Source: Microbacterium saperdae
GTDB lineage: Bacteria > Actinomycetota > Actinomycetes > Actinomycetales > Microbacteriaceae
DNA: 64,000 nt
Direction of reading: 5' to 3'
Assembly: GCF_006716345.1 (NCBI RefSeq)
Contig: NZ_VFOX01000002.1
Span: 806,001 to 870,000, forward strand
Positions 35,388-44,479 of this stretch are shown piece by piece; the first letter of the stretch is position 1; every line of letters begins with the position of its first letter. The notes under the pieces are model-generated. The model made no database searches, was not told the DNA's origin, and saw only the letters and a list, made by a program, of their open reading frames with translations. A program made the translations under genes and the position numbers.

Positions 35388-36866
35388 GTGATCCGAAATC
35401 CATCCGCCGCGCCTGCACGGCTGCGCCGACTCGGCCGCAGCGCCGTCGCCACCGCGCTGACCGCCTTCGTCGCCGTCGGCGCCCTGCTCGGAGGAGCATC
35501 CGCCGCGTCCGCCGCTGACGCCCCCGAGACCTACATCATCGGCACGGACACCACGTTCGCGCCCTTCGAGTTCACGAACTCCGACGGCGAGCTCGTCGGC
35601 ATCGACATGGACCTGCTCCGCGCGATCGCGAAAGACCAGGGCTTCGAGGTCGAGATCCGCCAGCTGGGCTTCGACGCCGCCGTGCAGGCACTGCAGGCCA
35701 ACCAGGTCGACGCCGTCATGGCGGGCATGTCGATCACGGACGAGCGCAAGCAGGCCTTCGACTTCAGCGAGCCGTACTTCACGAGCGGCATCCAGCTGGG
35801 AGTGCTCGAGTCGAGCGACATCCAGTCGCTCGACGACCTCGACGGCAAGGCGGTGGCGGTCAAGACCGGCACCCAGGGTCAGACCTTCGCCGAGGAGAAC
35901 CAGGACGAGTTCGGCTTCAAGATCACGCCCTACCAGGACACGACCGACATGGTCGATGCGGTCAAGGCAGGGCAGGCCGTCGGGTACTTCGAGGACTTCC
36001 CGGTGCTCGCGTACGGCATCCAGCAGGGATCGGGCTTCCGCCTGATCGGTGATCCGGAGCTCGGCGGCGAGTACGGGTTCGCGGTCAACAAGGGGCTGAA
36101 CCCCGAGCTGCTCGAGATGTTCAACGAGGGCCTCGCGAACCTCCAGGCATCGGGCGAGTACGACGAGATCGTCGACACCTACCTGGGCGGCGAGCAGCAG
36201 GAGGCCCCGCCCGCCGACATCATCTCGGTGGCCGTGAAGTACTGGCCCGCCCTGATGAGCGGCCTGTGGCTCACGATCCTCGCGACCATCGTCGCGATCG
36301 TGGCGGCGTTCATCCTCGGCATCGTGTTCGGGTTCGGACGCCTCTCGAAGTTCTTCCTGTTCCGCTGGATCGCCACCGCGTACGTCTACGTGTTCCGCGG
36401 CACCCCGATCCTGGTGCAGGCGTTCTTCGTGTTCTTCGCGATCCCGCAGCTGTTCCCCGGGCTGCAGTTCAACCCGTTCGTGGCCGGCGCCATCACGCTC
36501 TCCCTCAACACGGGCGCGTACATGACCGAGATCATCCGCGGCGGCATCCAGGCCGTCGATCCGGGTCAGAACGAGGCGTCGCGCTCGCTCGGCCTCGGCC
36601 ACTGGAAGACGATGCAGAAGGTCGTGCTGCCGCAGGCCTTCCGCATCATGATCCCCTCGTTCGTGAACCAGGGCATCATCACCCTCAAGGACACGTCGCT
36701 GATCAGCGTGATCGGCCTCGCCGAGCTCACGTTCCAGTCCCGCCAGATCATCGCCTCCACCTACCTGTCGGCGCAGGTGCTGACCATCGTCGCCGTGATC
36801 TACTTCGTCGTGATCACGCTGCTGACGCTGCTCGCGAACCGCCTGGAGAGGAAGTTCAACGCATGA
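35388..36866 (+). CDS. Polar amino acid ABC transporter, fused binding protein and permease
   Basis: A 492-residue fusion starting at GTG with GAGGAG upstream. Residues 1-43 are a signal peptide; 45-270 are a family-3 solute-binding domain ([40 protein letters not shown]); about 280-492 are a HisM/GlnP-type permease with [20 protein letters not shown] and the EAA loop [20 protein letters not shown]. The architecture resembles GlnP-type glutamine importers. Its stop overlaps the ATPase gene start. It imports a polar amino acid, perhaps glutamine or glutamate (inference). Confidence 0.92.
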   Translation: MIRNPSAAPARLRRLGRSAVATALTAFVAVGALLGGASAASAADAPETYIIGTDTTFAPFEFTNSDGELVGIDMDLLRAIAKDQGFEVEIRQLGFDAAVQALQANQVDAVMAGMSITDERKQAFDFSEPYFTSGIQLGVLESSDIQSLDDLDGKAVAVKTGTQGQTFAEENQDEFGFKITPYQDTTDMVDAVKAGQAVGYFEDFPVLAYGIQQGSGFRLIGDPELGGEYGFAVNKGLNPELLEMFNEGLANLQASGEYDEIVDTYLGGEQQEAPPADIISVAVKYWPALMSGLWLTILATIVAIVAAFILGIVFGFGRLSKFFLFRWIATAYVYVFRGTPILVQAFFVFFAIPQLFPGLQFNPFVAGAITLSLNTGAYMTEIIRGGIQAVDPGQNEASRSLGLGHWKTMQKVVLPQAFRIMIPSFVNQGIITLKDTSLISVIGLAELTFQSRQIIASTYLSAQVLTIVAVIYFVVITLLTLLANRLERKFNA

Positions 36867-37591
36867 GCAAGATCGAAGTCCGGGACCTGCACAAGTCCTT
36901 CGGCGACAACAAGGTGCTCAAGGGCATCGACCTCACGGTGGAGGACGGCGAGGTCATCGCGGTCATCGGGCCGTCCGGCTCCGGGAAGTCGACGCTGCTG
37001 CGCTGCCTCAACAAGCTCGAGGAGCCCACGTCGGGGCACGTCGTGATCGACGGCGTCGACCTGACCGACAAGAGCGTGAAGCTCGATGAGGTGCGTCAGC
37101 GCATCGGCATGGTGTTCCAGCACTTCAACCTGTTCCCTCACATGACCGTGCTGGAGAACATCACGCTCGCGCCGATCGAACTGGGCAAGCTCTCGAAGTC
37201 GGACGCGCGCGCACGCGCGACCTCCCTGCTCGAGCGCGTCGGCCTCGCGGAGAAGGCGGATGCGAAGCCGGCATCCCTCTCCGGTGGACAGAAGCAGCGC
37301 GTGGCGATCGCCCGCGCATTGGCGATGGACCCCGAGATCATGCTGTTCGACGAGGCCACCAGCGCGCTCGACCCCGAGATGGTGGGCGAGGTGCTGCAGG
37401 TCATCCGTGATCTGGCATCCGGCGGCATGACGATGGTGCTCGTGACGCACGAGATGGGCTTCGCCCGTGAGGTCTCGGGGCGCACCGTCTTCATGGACGG
37501 CGGCGTCGTGGTCGAGGAGGCCCCTCCCGCCGAGCTGTTCGGCGCCCCGAAGAACGAGCGTCTGAAGGACTTCCTCTCCAAGGTGCTCTGA
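36863..37591 (+). CDS. Polar amino acid ABC transporter ATPase, GlnQ-like
   Basis: A 242-residue ATPase. Walker A is GPSGSGKST near residue 35, the Q loop is [18 protein letters not shown], the ABC signature is [15 protein letters not shown], and Walker B is [15 protein letters not shown]. It overlaps the fused binding protein-permease by 4 bases, so this two-gene operon is a complete importer. Confidence 0.95.
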   Translation: MSKIEVRDLHKSFGDNKVLKGIDLTVEDGEVIAVIGPSGSGKSTLLRCLNKLEEPTSGHVVIDGVDLTDKSVKLDEVRQRIGMVFQHFNLFPHMTVLENITLAPIELGKLSKSDARARATSLLERVGLAEKADAKPASLSGGQKQRVAIARALAMDPEIMLFDEATSALDPEMVGEVLQVIRDLASGGMTMVLVTHEMGFAREVSGRTVFMDGGVVVEEAPPAELFGAPKNERLKDFLSKVL

Positions 37592-37636
37592 GCGCACCGC
37601 GCCCGGCGCCCGGTTCGCCGAGTGCGCCCAGTGTGT

Positions 37637-37714
37637 CGAGACCCATCGCTCTCGTCGAAACCCACCGGTTTCGACGCTGAGGGCGGTGGGTCTCGGTCGT
37701 TCCGATGGGTCTCG
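37637..37714. terminator. Nested inverted repeats between convergent genes
   Basis: Outer arms CGAGACCCATCG (37637-37648) and CGATGGGTCTCG (37703-37714) match exactly. Inside is a 10-bp hairpin, CGTCGAAACC and GGTTTCGACG (37653-37662, 37667-37676) with a CACC loop. It lies between the ATPase gene and purD, which converge, so it can serve both strands. Confidence 0.7.
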
Positions 37715-37737
37715 GTGCAGCGTCGCGAGCGGGGCGA

Positions 37738-39015
37738 TTAGTCCGCGACGCGGGCGGCGATGTCGGTGCGGAAGTGCGAGCCGTCGAGTCCGATCAGCGC
37801 GATCGCCTCGTAGGCGCGGGCGCGGGCCGTGCGAAAGTCGGATGTCACGGCGACCACGTTCAGCACGCGTCCGCCGGTCGCGATGAGCGAACCGCCGGGA
37901 GCGTCCGGCGAGGCCGTCGCCGCATGCACGATGCGCACACCCTCGACAGCCGCGGCCGCGGCCAGACCCTCGATCGGGCGACCGGTCTGCGGGGCCTCGG
38001 GGTACCCCTCGCTCGCCAGCACCACCGTGATCGCGACGTCATCGCTGAACTCCGGCTCGGGCTGGTCCTCCAGCGTGCCGGATGCCGCGGCGAACAGCAG
38101 CTCCGACAGCGGAGTGACCAGTCGCGGCAGCACGATCTGCGTCTCGGGGTCGCCGAAGCGCGCGTTGAACTCGATCACCCGCACGCCGGAGGGCGTCAGG
38201 ATGAGTCCGGCGTAGAGCAGACCGATGAACGGGGTGCCCTCGGCGTCGAGCTGGCGGATGACGGGGAGCGCGACGTCACGGGTGACCTCGGCCACGAACT
38301 CCTGCTCGCTGCCGAACTGCTCGGCGAGCCAGGGCAGCGGCGAGTAGGCGCCCATGCCGCCCGTGTTGGGGCCGGCGTCGCCGTCGAGCGCGCGCTTGAA
38401 GTCCTGTGCGGGGCTCAACGCGCGCACGGTGTCGCCGTCGCTGAGGAAGAAGAGAGAGACCTCGGGGCCCGACAGGAACTCCTCGATCAGCACCGGGCCC
38501 GCGGGCAGGTAGTGCTCTGCGTGGGCGAGCGCCTCGGCGCGATCGGAGGTCACGATGACGCCCTTGCCCGCAGCCAGGCCGTCGGCCTTCACGACGTAGG
38601 GGGCGCCGAGGTCGTCGAACGCCGACTCGACGTCGGCGACGGACGCGGCACGGACCGCGCGTCCGGTCGGGACACCCGCCTCGTCCATGATCCGCTTCGC
38701 GAACGACTTCGAGCCCTCGAGCTCGGCGGCTGCCTTGCCGGGGCCGAAGACCGGGATGCCGTGGGCGCGCAGCGCATCCGCGACGCCGGCGACCAGTGGA
38801 GCCTCGGGGCCGATCACGACGAGGTCGATCGCGTGCTCGTTCGCGAAGGCGGTCACCGCGCCGCCGTCGAGCGGGTCGAGCGTGACGGGGGTCGCATCCT
38901 GCGCGATGCCGGCGTTGCCGGGAGCGACGAAGATCTCGTGCTCCGTCTGCTCTGCCCGCAGGGAGAGGATGATCGCGTGCTCACGGGCACCGGAACCGAG
39001 GACCAGAATCTTCAC
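37738..39015 (-). CDS. purD: Phosphoribosylamine-glycine ligase
   Basis: A 425-residue ATP-grasp enzyme that makes GAR in purine synthesis. KILVLGSGAREHAIILSLR at the start, VVKADGLAAGKGVIVTSDR near 140 and NTGGMGAYSPLPW near 217 are PurD signatures. Length is normal and the gene is monocistronic here. ATG at 39015 is supported by the conserved N-terminus. Confidence 0.97.
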   Translation of the reverse strand: MKILVLGSGAREHAIILSLRAEQTEHEIFVAPGNAGIAQDATPVTLDPLDGGAVTAFANEHAIDLVVIGPEAPLVAGVADALRAHGIPVFGPGKAAAELEGSKSFAKRIMDEAGVPTGRAVRAASVADVESAFDDLGAPYVVKADGLAAGKGVIVTSDRAEALAHAEHYLPAGPVLIEEFLSGPEVSLFFLSDGDTVRALSPAQDFKRALDGDAGPNTGGMGAYSPLPWLAEQFGSEQEFVAEVTRDVALPVIRQLDAEGTPFIGLLYAGLILTPSGVRVIEFNARFGDPETQIVLPRLVTPLSELLFAAASGTLEDQPEPEFSDDVAITVVLASEGYPEAPQTGRPIEGLAAAAAVEGVRIVHAATASPDAPGGSLIATGGRVLNVVAVTSDFRTARARAYEAIALIGLDGSHFRTDIAARVAD

Positions 39016-39054
39016 AGGTCCAGACTACCGAGGGTCGTGCGCGGGGTTTCCGTC

Positions 39055-39134
39055 CATAACTCCTCGCGAACGGGTGCCTGCGGGCGGTTCTGGCCGTTCG
39101 CGGAGGCCGCGCGCACGGAATCGGAGGAGTTGTG
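39055..39134. repeat. Imperfect nested inverted repeat, AACTCCTC type
   Basis: CATAACTCCTC (39055-39065) pairs with GAGGAGTTGTG (39124-39134) at 10 of 11 positions, and CGCGAACGG (39065-39073) pairs with CCGTTCGCG (39094-39102) inside it. It lies just upstream of purD and adjoins a related element. Confidence 0.6.
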
Positions 39135-39148
39135 AACCGATGCCGGTT

Positions 39149-39230
39149 CCGTAACTCCGGAGAATCGGGCCGGTTAGGCGCTGGAAGGCACGAGGTCGGA
39201 CCGGATGCCGGTGATTCTCCGGAGTTATGG
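39149..39230. repeat. Inverted repeat with ACTCCGGAGAATC core
   Basis: CCGTAACTCCGGAGAATC (39149-39166) pairs with GATTCTCCGGAGTTATGG (39213-39230) at 17 of 18 positions. The AACTCCGGAGA core is shared with 6345-6432, 33 kb away. It sits between purD and the Nudix gene. Confidence 0.75.
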
Positions 39231-39296
39231 GCGCAGCTCCGCGCAGACCGGGCGGAGCTCAGACCCCCGCTGCGCGCAGACCGGGCAGCAGCCGGT

Positions 39297-39968
39297 TCAG
39301 ACCGGTCGCTCGTCCGTGACGTCCCAGGGCACCGTCCATCCGGCGGCGTCGAACAGCCCGCTGAGCACCATGGCGGTGAACCCCCAGACGATCGTGCCGT
39401 CGACGTCGAACGCGGGGGCGCGGAACGTCAGGTCGCCGTAGCGCCGCACCGAGGTGTATCGGGTGGCAGGGTCGAGCAGTTGGGCGACCGGCACGCGGAA
39501 CACCTCCACGGTCTCGGCGTGGTCCACCGCGGCGACGCGGGAGGGCGTGCGCCACCAGCCGAGCACCGGGGTGACCCGGTGGTTGCTCGCGGCGAGGGGG
39601 ATCTCGGGCAGCGTGGCCAGGACCTCCACTCCGGACGGATCGAGCCCGGTCTCCTCCTGGGCTTCGCGGAGCGCGGTGGCCACGGCATCCGCATCGTCGG
39701 GTTCCGCACGGCCGCCGGGGAACGAGACCTGACCGGGGTGCGACGACAGCGTCTCGGCGCGTCGCTGGAGCAGCACGTCGAGGTCGCGGGCGACGGCGGC
39801 GTCGGCGGTGGGGGCGGGGATGCGGTCCAGTACCCCGAACAGGATCAGGACCGAGGCGTCGTGCGCCGCGTCGGGGTCGGCGAGCTGAGGGAAGGGTCCG
39901 CCCCAGGAGTGCGCCGCGACGCCGGCGAGCAGCTCGGCGCGTGCGCCTTCCGGATACTGCGTACTCAT
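39297..39968 (-). CDS. CoA-type Nudix hydrolase
   Basis: A 223-residue Nudix protein. LLQRRAETLSSHPGQVSFPG near residue 66 is the extra CoA-pyrophosphatase motif, and GGRAEPDDADAVATALREAQ with EETGLD completes the Nudix box that binds the catalytic metal. It likely cleaves CoA or oxidised CoA to 4'-phosphopantetheine and 3',5'-ADP. It is a lone gene between purD and a divergent small-gene run. Confidence 0.9.
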   Translation of the reverse strand: MSTQYPEGARAELLAGVAAHSWGGPFPQLADPDAAHDASVLILFGVLDRIPAPTADAAVARDLDVLLQRRAETLSSHPGQVSFPGGRAEPDDADAVATALREAQEETGLDPSGVEVLATLPEIPLAASNHRVTPVLGWWRTPSRVAAVDHAETVEVFRVPVAQLLDPATRYTSVRRYGDLTFRAPAFDVDGTIVWGFTAMVLSGLFDAAGWTVPWDVTDERPV

Positions 39969-40032
39969 GGCATGAGCCTAGACGCCGCGCACGCTGCCCG
40001 GCTCGGTCGCTGGTCGGGGATAGGCTCGCCGG

Positions 40033-40491
40033 ATGAGGCGATGGCAGGCTGCGGCGCTCGGTGCGCTGCTGGTGATCGGACTGAGCGGGTGCGCGGCGCC
40101 CGCCGTCGACCCCGATGCGGTGCAGGAGTGGCTGGCACAGCAGGAGTCGGTCGAGGTTCCGGGAGCGCTCGGGTCGATGAGTGCGCAGGCGTCCACGGCC
40201 GACGATGTCATGGGCGAGAACGGGGTCACCCTCACCTTCGACACGCCGCAGGGCATCACCGAGATCGTGTTCTCCTGCTTCGGTCCCGAGAAGATGGATG
40301 TCGACGTCACGACGGGCGCCGTGGACACCGATCCGGAGCTGGCGCACGGCATCCGCACCGAGGGTCTCGTCTGTGCCGACAGCCCGCACACGATCGAGCG
40401 GGTGCAGGACGCTGCGACGAAGGTCTTGATCGACGGCCTCAGCGCCGACGGCCAGGGCGCGTGGTCGGCCTTCGTGGTCGGGGAGGAGTGA
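40033..40491 (+). CDS. Small secreted lipoprotein of unknown function
   Basis: A 152-residue protein with a lipoprotein signal (lipobox LSGC, Cys20). The mature part is rich in acidic residues and includes two further cysteines (FSCFGPE and LVCADSP) that may pair. I do not recognise the family. It lies 3 bases ahead of the sterol-carrier-like gene, so the two are likely co-transcribed. Confidence 0.75.
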   Translation: MRRWQAAALGALLVIGLSGCAAPAVDPDAVQEWLAQQESVEVPGALGSMSAQASTADDVMGENGVTLTFDTPQGITEIVFSCFGPEKMDVDVTTGAVDTDPELAHGIRTEGLVCADSPHTIERVQDAATKVLIDGLSADGQGAWSAFVVGEE

Positions 40492-40494
40492 CGC

Positions 40495-40863
40495 ATGGCG
40501 AAGAAGATCGACATCATCGACGGCCGCGCCGCCCTCGATGCGGTGCGCGCGGCGCAGGCCGCCGACGAGAAGCCGGCACGCACCGACCTGGCGACCGCGG
40601 TGCGCTACCTCCTGCAGCTGCTCGATGAGAAGGCTCCGGGCAACAGCGTCGAGGTGCGGGTTCCGCCGTTCGGCGCGGTGCAGGTCATCCAGGGTCCTCG
40701 GCACACGCGGGGTACCCCGCCGAACGTGGTCGAGATGGACGCCGCCACCTGGATCGCGGTCGCGACCGGGCGTGAGGCCTGGGCCGATGTCGCGACCGCC
40801 GGGCGTATCCACGCCTCGGGAACGCGCGCCGATCTCTCCGACGTCCTCCCGCTGCGCCCCTGA
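40495..40863 (+). CDS. Sterol-carrier-family-like small protein
   Basis: A 122-residue cytoplasmic protein conserved in actinobacteria and usually annotated as sterol carrier family. RTDLATAVRYLLQLLDEKAP, VEVRVPPFGAVQVIQGPRHT and PPNVVEMDAATWIAVATGRE are the conserved blocks. The function is unknown; the fold is expected to bind a small hydrophobic ligand. Confidence 0.75.
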   Translation: MAKKIDIIDGRAALDAVRAAQAADEKPARTDLATAVRYLLQLLDEKAPGNSVEVRVPPFGAVQVIQGPRHTRGTPPNVVEMDAATWIAVATGREAWADVATAGRIHASGTRADLSDVLPLRP

Positions 40864-40898
40864 TGTCTCGTCACGCCCGTCGGTTCTAGAGTGAACGG

Positions 40899-41342
40899 AT
40901 GGGTTATCTCGTCGACGACTCCCGCGACCGCATCGACACGGATGCCGTCTGGGCCGCCCTGCGCGAGGCGTACTGGGCGAAGTGGCGCAGCCGTGAGGAC
41001 ATCGAGACGCAGATCCGTGAGGCGTGGCGGGTGATCGGCGTCTACGACGAGGAGACCGGCGCACAGGTCGGATTCGCCCGTGCGGTATCGGACGGCCTCG
41101 GTTTCGCCTATCTCGCCGACGTCATCGTGGTCGAGGATCACCGGGGGCACGGTCTGGGCAAACGGATCGTCCAGGCGATGATCGACGACGGCCCCGGCGC
41201 GCACTTCCGCTGGACGCTGTTCACGAGCGATGCGCACGGCCTCTACGAGCAGTTCGGCTTCGAGGCTCCCGATCGCACCGCGCTGGTGCGCCCGGCGCCG
41301 GCGCTGCCGGTGCACCCGACGCAGGCGCCCGCGAACCGATAG
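40899..41342 (+). CDS. GNAT-family N-acetyltransferase
   Basis: A 147-residue single-domain acetyltransferase. VIVVEDHRGHGLGKRIVQAM near residue 70 is motif A with R-G-H-G-L-G-K for acetyl-CoA binding, and FTSDAHGLYEQFGFEAPDRT near 107 is the C-terminal motif B. The substrate is unknown. The gene ends 11 bases before the convergent hmuV gene. Confidence 0.85.
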   Translation: MGYLVDDSRDRIDTDAVWAALREAYWAKWRSREDIETQIREAWRVIGVYDEETGAQVGFARAVSDGLGFAYLADVIVVEDHRGHGLGKRIVQAMIDDGPGAHFRWTLFTSDAHGLYEQFGFEAPDRTALVRPAPALPVHPTQAPANR

Positions 41343-41353
41343 CCCCCCGCCGC

Positions 41354-42127
41354 TCAGCGTCGCGCGACGACCAGTGGCACGCCCGTCAGCGGATGCGGGA
41401 AGACGTCGACCGGCTGGCCGTACACGGCCTCGATCCGTTCGGCCGTGAGCACCTCATCCGCTGTGCCGGACGCGGCGACCCTGCCGCCCGCGAGCAGGGT
41501 GACCCGATCGGCGTGGGCGAGGGCGGCGTTGAGGTCGTGCAGCACGATGGCCACGGCGATGCCGGCATCCGCCTGCGCGCGGATCAGCCGCATGACGTCT
41601 TCATGATGCTTGAGGTCGAGAGCGGCGGTCGGTTCATCGAGCAGCAGGATGCCGGTGCTCTGGGCGAGCACGCGGGCCAGAGCGACACGGGCGCGCTCGC
41701 CGCCGGAGAGCGAGGTCACCGGACGTGCGGCGAGAGAGGCGACCTCGGTCGCCTCCATGGCTTCGGCCACGATCGCATCGTCCTGCTCGACGGACTCGGT
41801 GCGTGCCCAGGGAGCACGTCCCATCCGCACGACCTGTTCGGCGGTGAACGGGAACGACACCGCGTTCTCCTGCAACAGCACGGCCCGCGCGCGGGCGAGC
41901 GTCTGCGGTCGGATGTCGGCGATCGGAGTCTCGTCGAGGGTGACCTCTCCGCTCTGCGTGGTGACGTCGCCGGCGAGCACGCCGAAGAGCGTCGATTTCC
42001 CGGCGCCGTTCGGCCCGACCAGCGCGTGGATCTCCCCGGCGCGGATGTCGATCGAGGCGTCGTCGAGGATGGCCCTTCCTCCGCCGACGCGCACCGTGAG
42101 CCCGGTGCCGCGCAGCCGCACGCTCAT
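41354..42127 (-). CDS. hmuV: Haem ABC transporter ATPase
   Basis: A 257-residue ATPase of the iron/haem type. Walker A GPNGAGKST near residue 39, VLLQENAVSFPFTAEQVVRM as the Q-loop region typical of HmuV, signature LSGGERARVALARVL, Walker B ILLLDEPTAALD. Its start overlaps the permease stop (ATGA). It energises haem import from HmuT/HmuU. Confidence 0.9.
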   Translation of the reverse strand: MSVRLRGTGLTVRVGGGRAILDDASIDIRAGEIHALVGPNGAGKSTLFGVLAGDVTTQSGEVTLDETPIADIRPQTLARARAVLLQENAVSFPFTAEQVVRMGRAPWARTESVEQDDAIVAEAMEATEVASLAARPVTSLSGGERARVALARVLAQSTGILLLDEPTAALDLKHHEDVMRLIRAQADAGIAVAIVLHDLNAALAHADRVTLLAGGRVAASGTADEVLTAERIEAVYGQPVDVFPHPLTGVPLVVARR

Positions 42128-43197
42128 GCCCATCCCCCCGAGCGTCGACGCGTGCGGACGAGCAGCCAGAGGAAGAAGGGGCCGCCGACGAGGGAGGTGA
42201 TCATGCCGATCGGCATGTCGGCGAGGGGGACGGCGGTGCGGGCGACCAGGTCGGCCACTGCGATCAGCAGTGCCCCGCCGAACGCGGAGGCGATCATGAG
42301 CGGGAGGTGGGCGGGGCCGATGATCATGCGCATCAGATGCGGCACGACGAGTCCCGCGAAACCGATGATCCCGGCGAAGGCGACCGCCGCGCATACGAGG
42401 ATCGCGACCGTCACGATCACGACCATGCGCAGCAGTTCGACGTTCACGCCGAGGTGTCTGGCGGTGCGCTCGCCGAGGGCGAAGAGGTCGAGCTGGGGCG
42501 AGACGATCAGCGCGATCACGACGCCGATCGCCACCAGCGGGGCGACGAGCGCGACGTTCGACCAGAGGGCGCCGTTGAGCGAGCCGAGCTGCCAGAACAC
42601 GATCTGCTCGCGCGTCGACGTCGTGCCCAGGAACGTGAGGAAGGCCATGCCGGCACCCGCGATCGCATTGATGGCGATGCCGGTGAGCAGCAGGGTGACG
42701 ACCTCGGTTCGTCCGCCTGATCGGCTGATGAAGTACACCGCGAGGACCGCGACGAGTCCGCCCAGGAAGGCGAAGAGAGGGGTCGTCCACATTCCCAACG
42801 AGGCGATGCCGAACGTGATGCTGGCCGCGGCGCCCAGTGCGGCGCCGGAGGAGACGCCGACGACGCCGGCATCCGCGAGCGGGTTGCCGAAGATCGCCTG
42901 CATGAGCACGCCGGAGACAGCGAGCGCGGCGCCGACGAGCAGCCCGAGCACGAGCCGGGGGAGTCGCAGATTGTAGATCACGCCGTAGTCGGTCGCCGAG
43001 GTCGGAGCCCAGGCCGTGTCGATGCCGATGCCGCGCAGCAGCACTCCGATCAGGTCGGTGGGCGACAGCGAGTACTGGCCGCTCGTGATCGACACGATGC
43101 AGGTGATCGCGAGTGCGACGATCAGGCCGATCGTGACCAGGGTGAACCGCAGCGTGCGGTGCGTGCTGGGTGTGGAGGTGACGACCTCTCCGGTCAT
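42124..43197 (-). CDS. hmuU: Haem ABC transporter permease (FecCD family)
   Basis: A 357-residue permease with about ten helices. RLPRLVLGLLVGAALAVSGV near residue 82 and MQAIFGNPLADAGVVGVSSG near 102 are FecCD/BtuC hallmarks, and GIIGFAGLVVPHLMRMIIGP near 275 is the ATPase-contact region. It overlaps hmuT by 4 bases and hmuV by 4, a tight operon. Confidence 0.93.
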   Translation of the reverse strand: MTGEVVTSTPSTHRTLRFTLVTIGLIVALAITCIVSITSGQYSLSPTDLIGVLLRGIGIDTAWAPTSATDYGVIYNLRLPRLVLGLLVGAALAVSGVLMQAIFGNPLADAGVVGVSSGAALGAAASITFGIASLGMWTTPLFAFLGGLVAVLAVYFISRSGGRTEVVTLLLTGIAINAIAGAGMAFLTFLGTTSTREQIVFWQLGSLNGALWSNVALVAPLVAIGVVIALIVSPQLDLFALGERTARHLGVNVELLRMVVIVTVAILVCAAVAFAGIIGFAGLVVPHLMRMIIGPAHLPLMIASAFGGALLIAVADLVARTAVPLADMPIGMITSLVGGPFFLWLLVRTRRRSGGWA

Positions 43198-44315
43198 TTC
43201 GCGGACTCGGGAGTCGCGGACGCGGGGGCGTAGAGGGCGCGGGCGATCGCACCGATCACATCGGCAGACCGGGGTCCGAAGCTCAGGATCTCGCTGTCGG
43301 CCATGTCGATCACGCGGCGGTTGATGCCGGCCGGCGTCTCGGCGACAGCGGGCACGCGTTCGATGAGGCCGTCGATGCCGCCGACCGAATCGAGCCCGTC
43401 GGTCATCATCACCAGCACATCGGGGCGGGCGGCCACGAGCGCCTCGGCGGTCATCGGCTTCATGCCCTCCCAGCCGATCTCTGCGGCGACATCGACGCCG
43501 CCGACGGCATCGATGAGGGAATCGGCGCCGGAGTCCTCTCCGAAGATGTAGTACACGTTCGCGCTGCCGCGCACGTAGAGGAACAGCATGCGCGCGCGGT
43601 CCTCTTCCGCAGCAGGGACGACCTCGGCGATCTCGGCGAGCGTCTCGTCGACCGCGGCATCGAGACGTGCGATGAGCGCCTCGCCCCGGCTGGGCACGCC
43701 GAGCGCCGTGGCGATCTCGGTGACGAGTTCGTCGGTGGTGTCGAGGCGGCGGTCGCTGGAGATCACCACGATCGTGATGCCGGCGTCGCGCAGTTGCTGG
43801 CGAATCTCCTTCGGGCCGATCGTGGTGTCGGTGAGGATGACGGTCGGGGCGAGTTCCAGGATGGCCTCGGCGTTGAGCGTGTGCCCTGTCTTGGTGACGA
43901 CGGGGAGGTCCTCGGTGCCGGCGAAGACGGTGGAGGAGTCGCGACCGACTACCTGGTCGCCGAGTCCGAGGGCGAAGACGGTCGACGCGATGGTGCCGGA
44001 GATGTCGATCGGGAGGATGCGGTCGACATCGGTGATCTCGATCTCGCGGCCTTCGCTGTCGGTCACGGTCACCGGCAGGCGCGGTGCGGTGTCATCGTCG
44101 ACGGGCGTGATGGCGTGGCTCGACAGGCAGGCGGTCGACGGACCGGCGAACCCGCGGACGTCGTCGACCAGATCGAGGGATGCCAGGGGGACGGATGCTT
44201 GCGGGCAGGTGTCTTCCGCTGCGGCCGGCGGTGATGCAGTCGCGCCCGGCTCTGCGCAGGCGGAGAGACCGACGGCGAGAGCGGCGGCGAAGAAGACGGC
44301 TAGAACGCGACGCAT
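43194..44315 (-). CDS. hmuT: Haem-binding ABC transporter lipoprotein
   Basis: A 373-residue periplasmic-binding-family-2 lipoprotein (lipobox LSAC, Cys20). The binding domain starts near residue 98 (DRILPIDISGTIASTVFALG) and includes GDQVVGRDSSTVFAGTEDLP. The start ATG at 44315 is adjacent to the iron box at 44315-44333 and has no clear Shine-Dalgarno sequence, so translation may be leaderless. It passes haem to HmuU/V. Confidence 0.9.
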   Translation of the reverse strand: MRRVLAVFFAAALAVGLSACAEPGATASPPAAAEDTCPQASVPLASLDLVDDVRGFAGPSTACLSSHAITPVDDDTAPRLPVTVTDSEGREIEITDVDRILPIDISGTIASTVFALGLGDQVVGRDSSTVFAGTEDLPVVTKTGHTLNAEAILELAPTVILTDTTIGPKEIRQQLRDAGITIVVISSDRRLDTTDELVTEIATALGVPSRGEALIARLDAAVDETLAEIAEVVPAAEEDRARMLFLYVRGSANVYYIFGEDSGADSLIDAVGGVDVAAEIGWEGMKPMTAEALVAARPDVLVMMTDGLDSVGGIDGLIERVPAVAETPAGINRRVIDMADSEILSFGPRSADVIGAIARALYAPASATPESAK

Positions 44316-44333
44316 TAGGCAAGGCTATCCTAA
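44315..44333 (-). promoter_or_regulatory. DtxR/IdeR-type iron box upstream of hmuT
   Basis: TTAGGCAAGGCTATCCTAA closely follows the 19-base DtxR/IdeR consensus TTAGGTTAGGCTAACCTAA. It touches the first base of the hmuT start codon, and on the minus strand TAGGAT within it makes a possible -10 box. Iron-loaded repressor here would block hmuTUV. Confidence 0.82.
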
Positions 44334-44383
44334 AACTTGACGCGCTCTCCCGCGCACCTCTACGCTCAGGAACGGTGGCTTGC

Positions 44384-44402
44384 TTAGCTAAGCCTAACCA
44401 AC
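44384..44402 (+). promoter_or_regulatory. Second iron-box-like site upstream of htaA
   Basis: TTAGCTAAGCCTAACCAAC matches the DtxR/IdeR consensus at about 13 of 19 positions. It is about 78 bases before the htaA GTG and is likely the control site of that gene. Confidence 0.6.
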
Positions 44403-44479
44403 ACCCTACCTTCGCCCGACTGCATTGCGGCACCGCCGGCGCGCGTGCTCAGCCGCGTGCCCGGGGGCCGTGGAGAATC

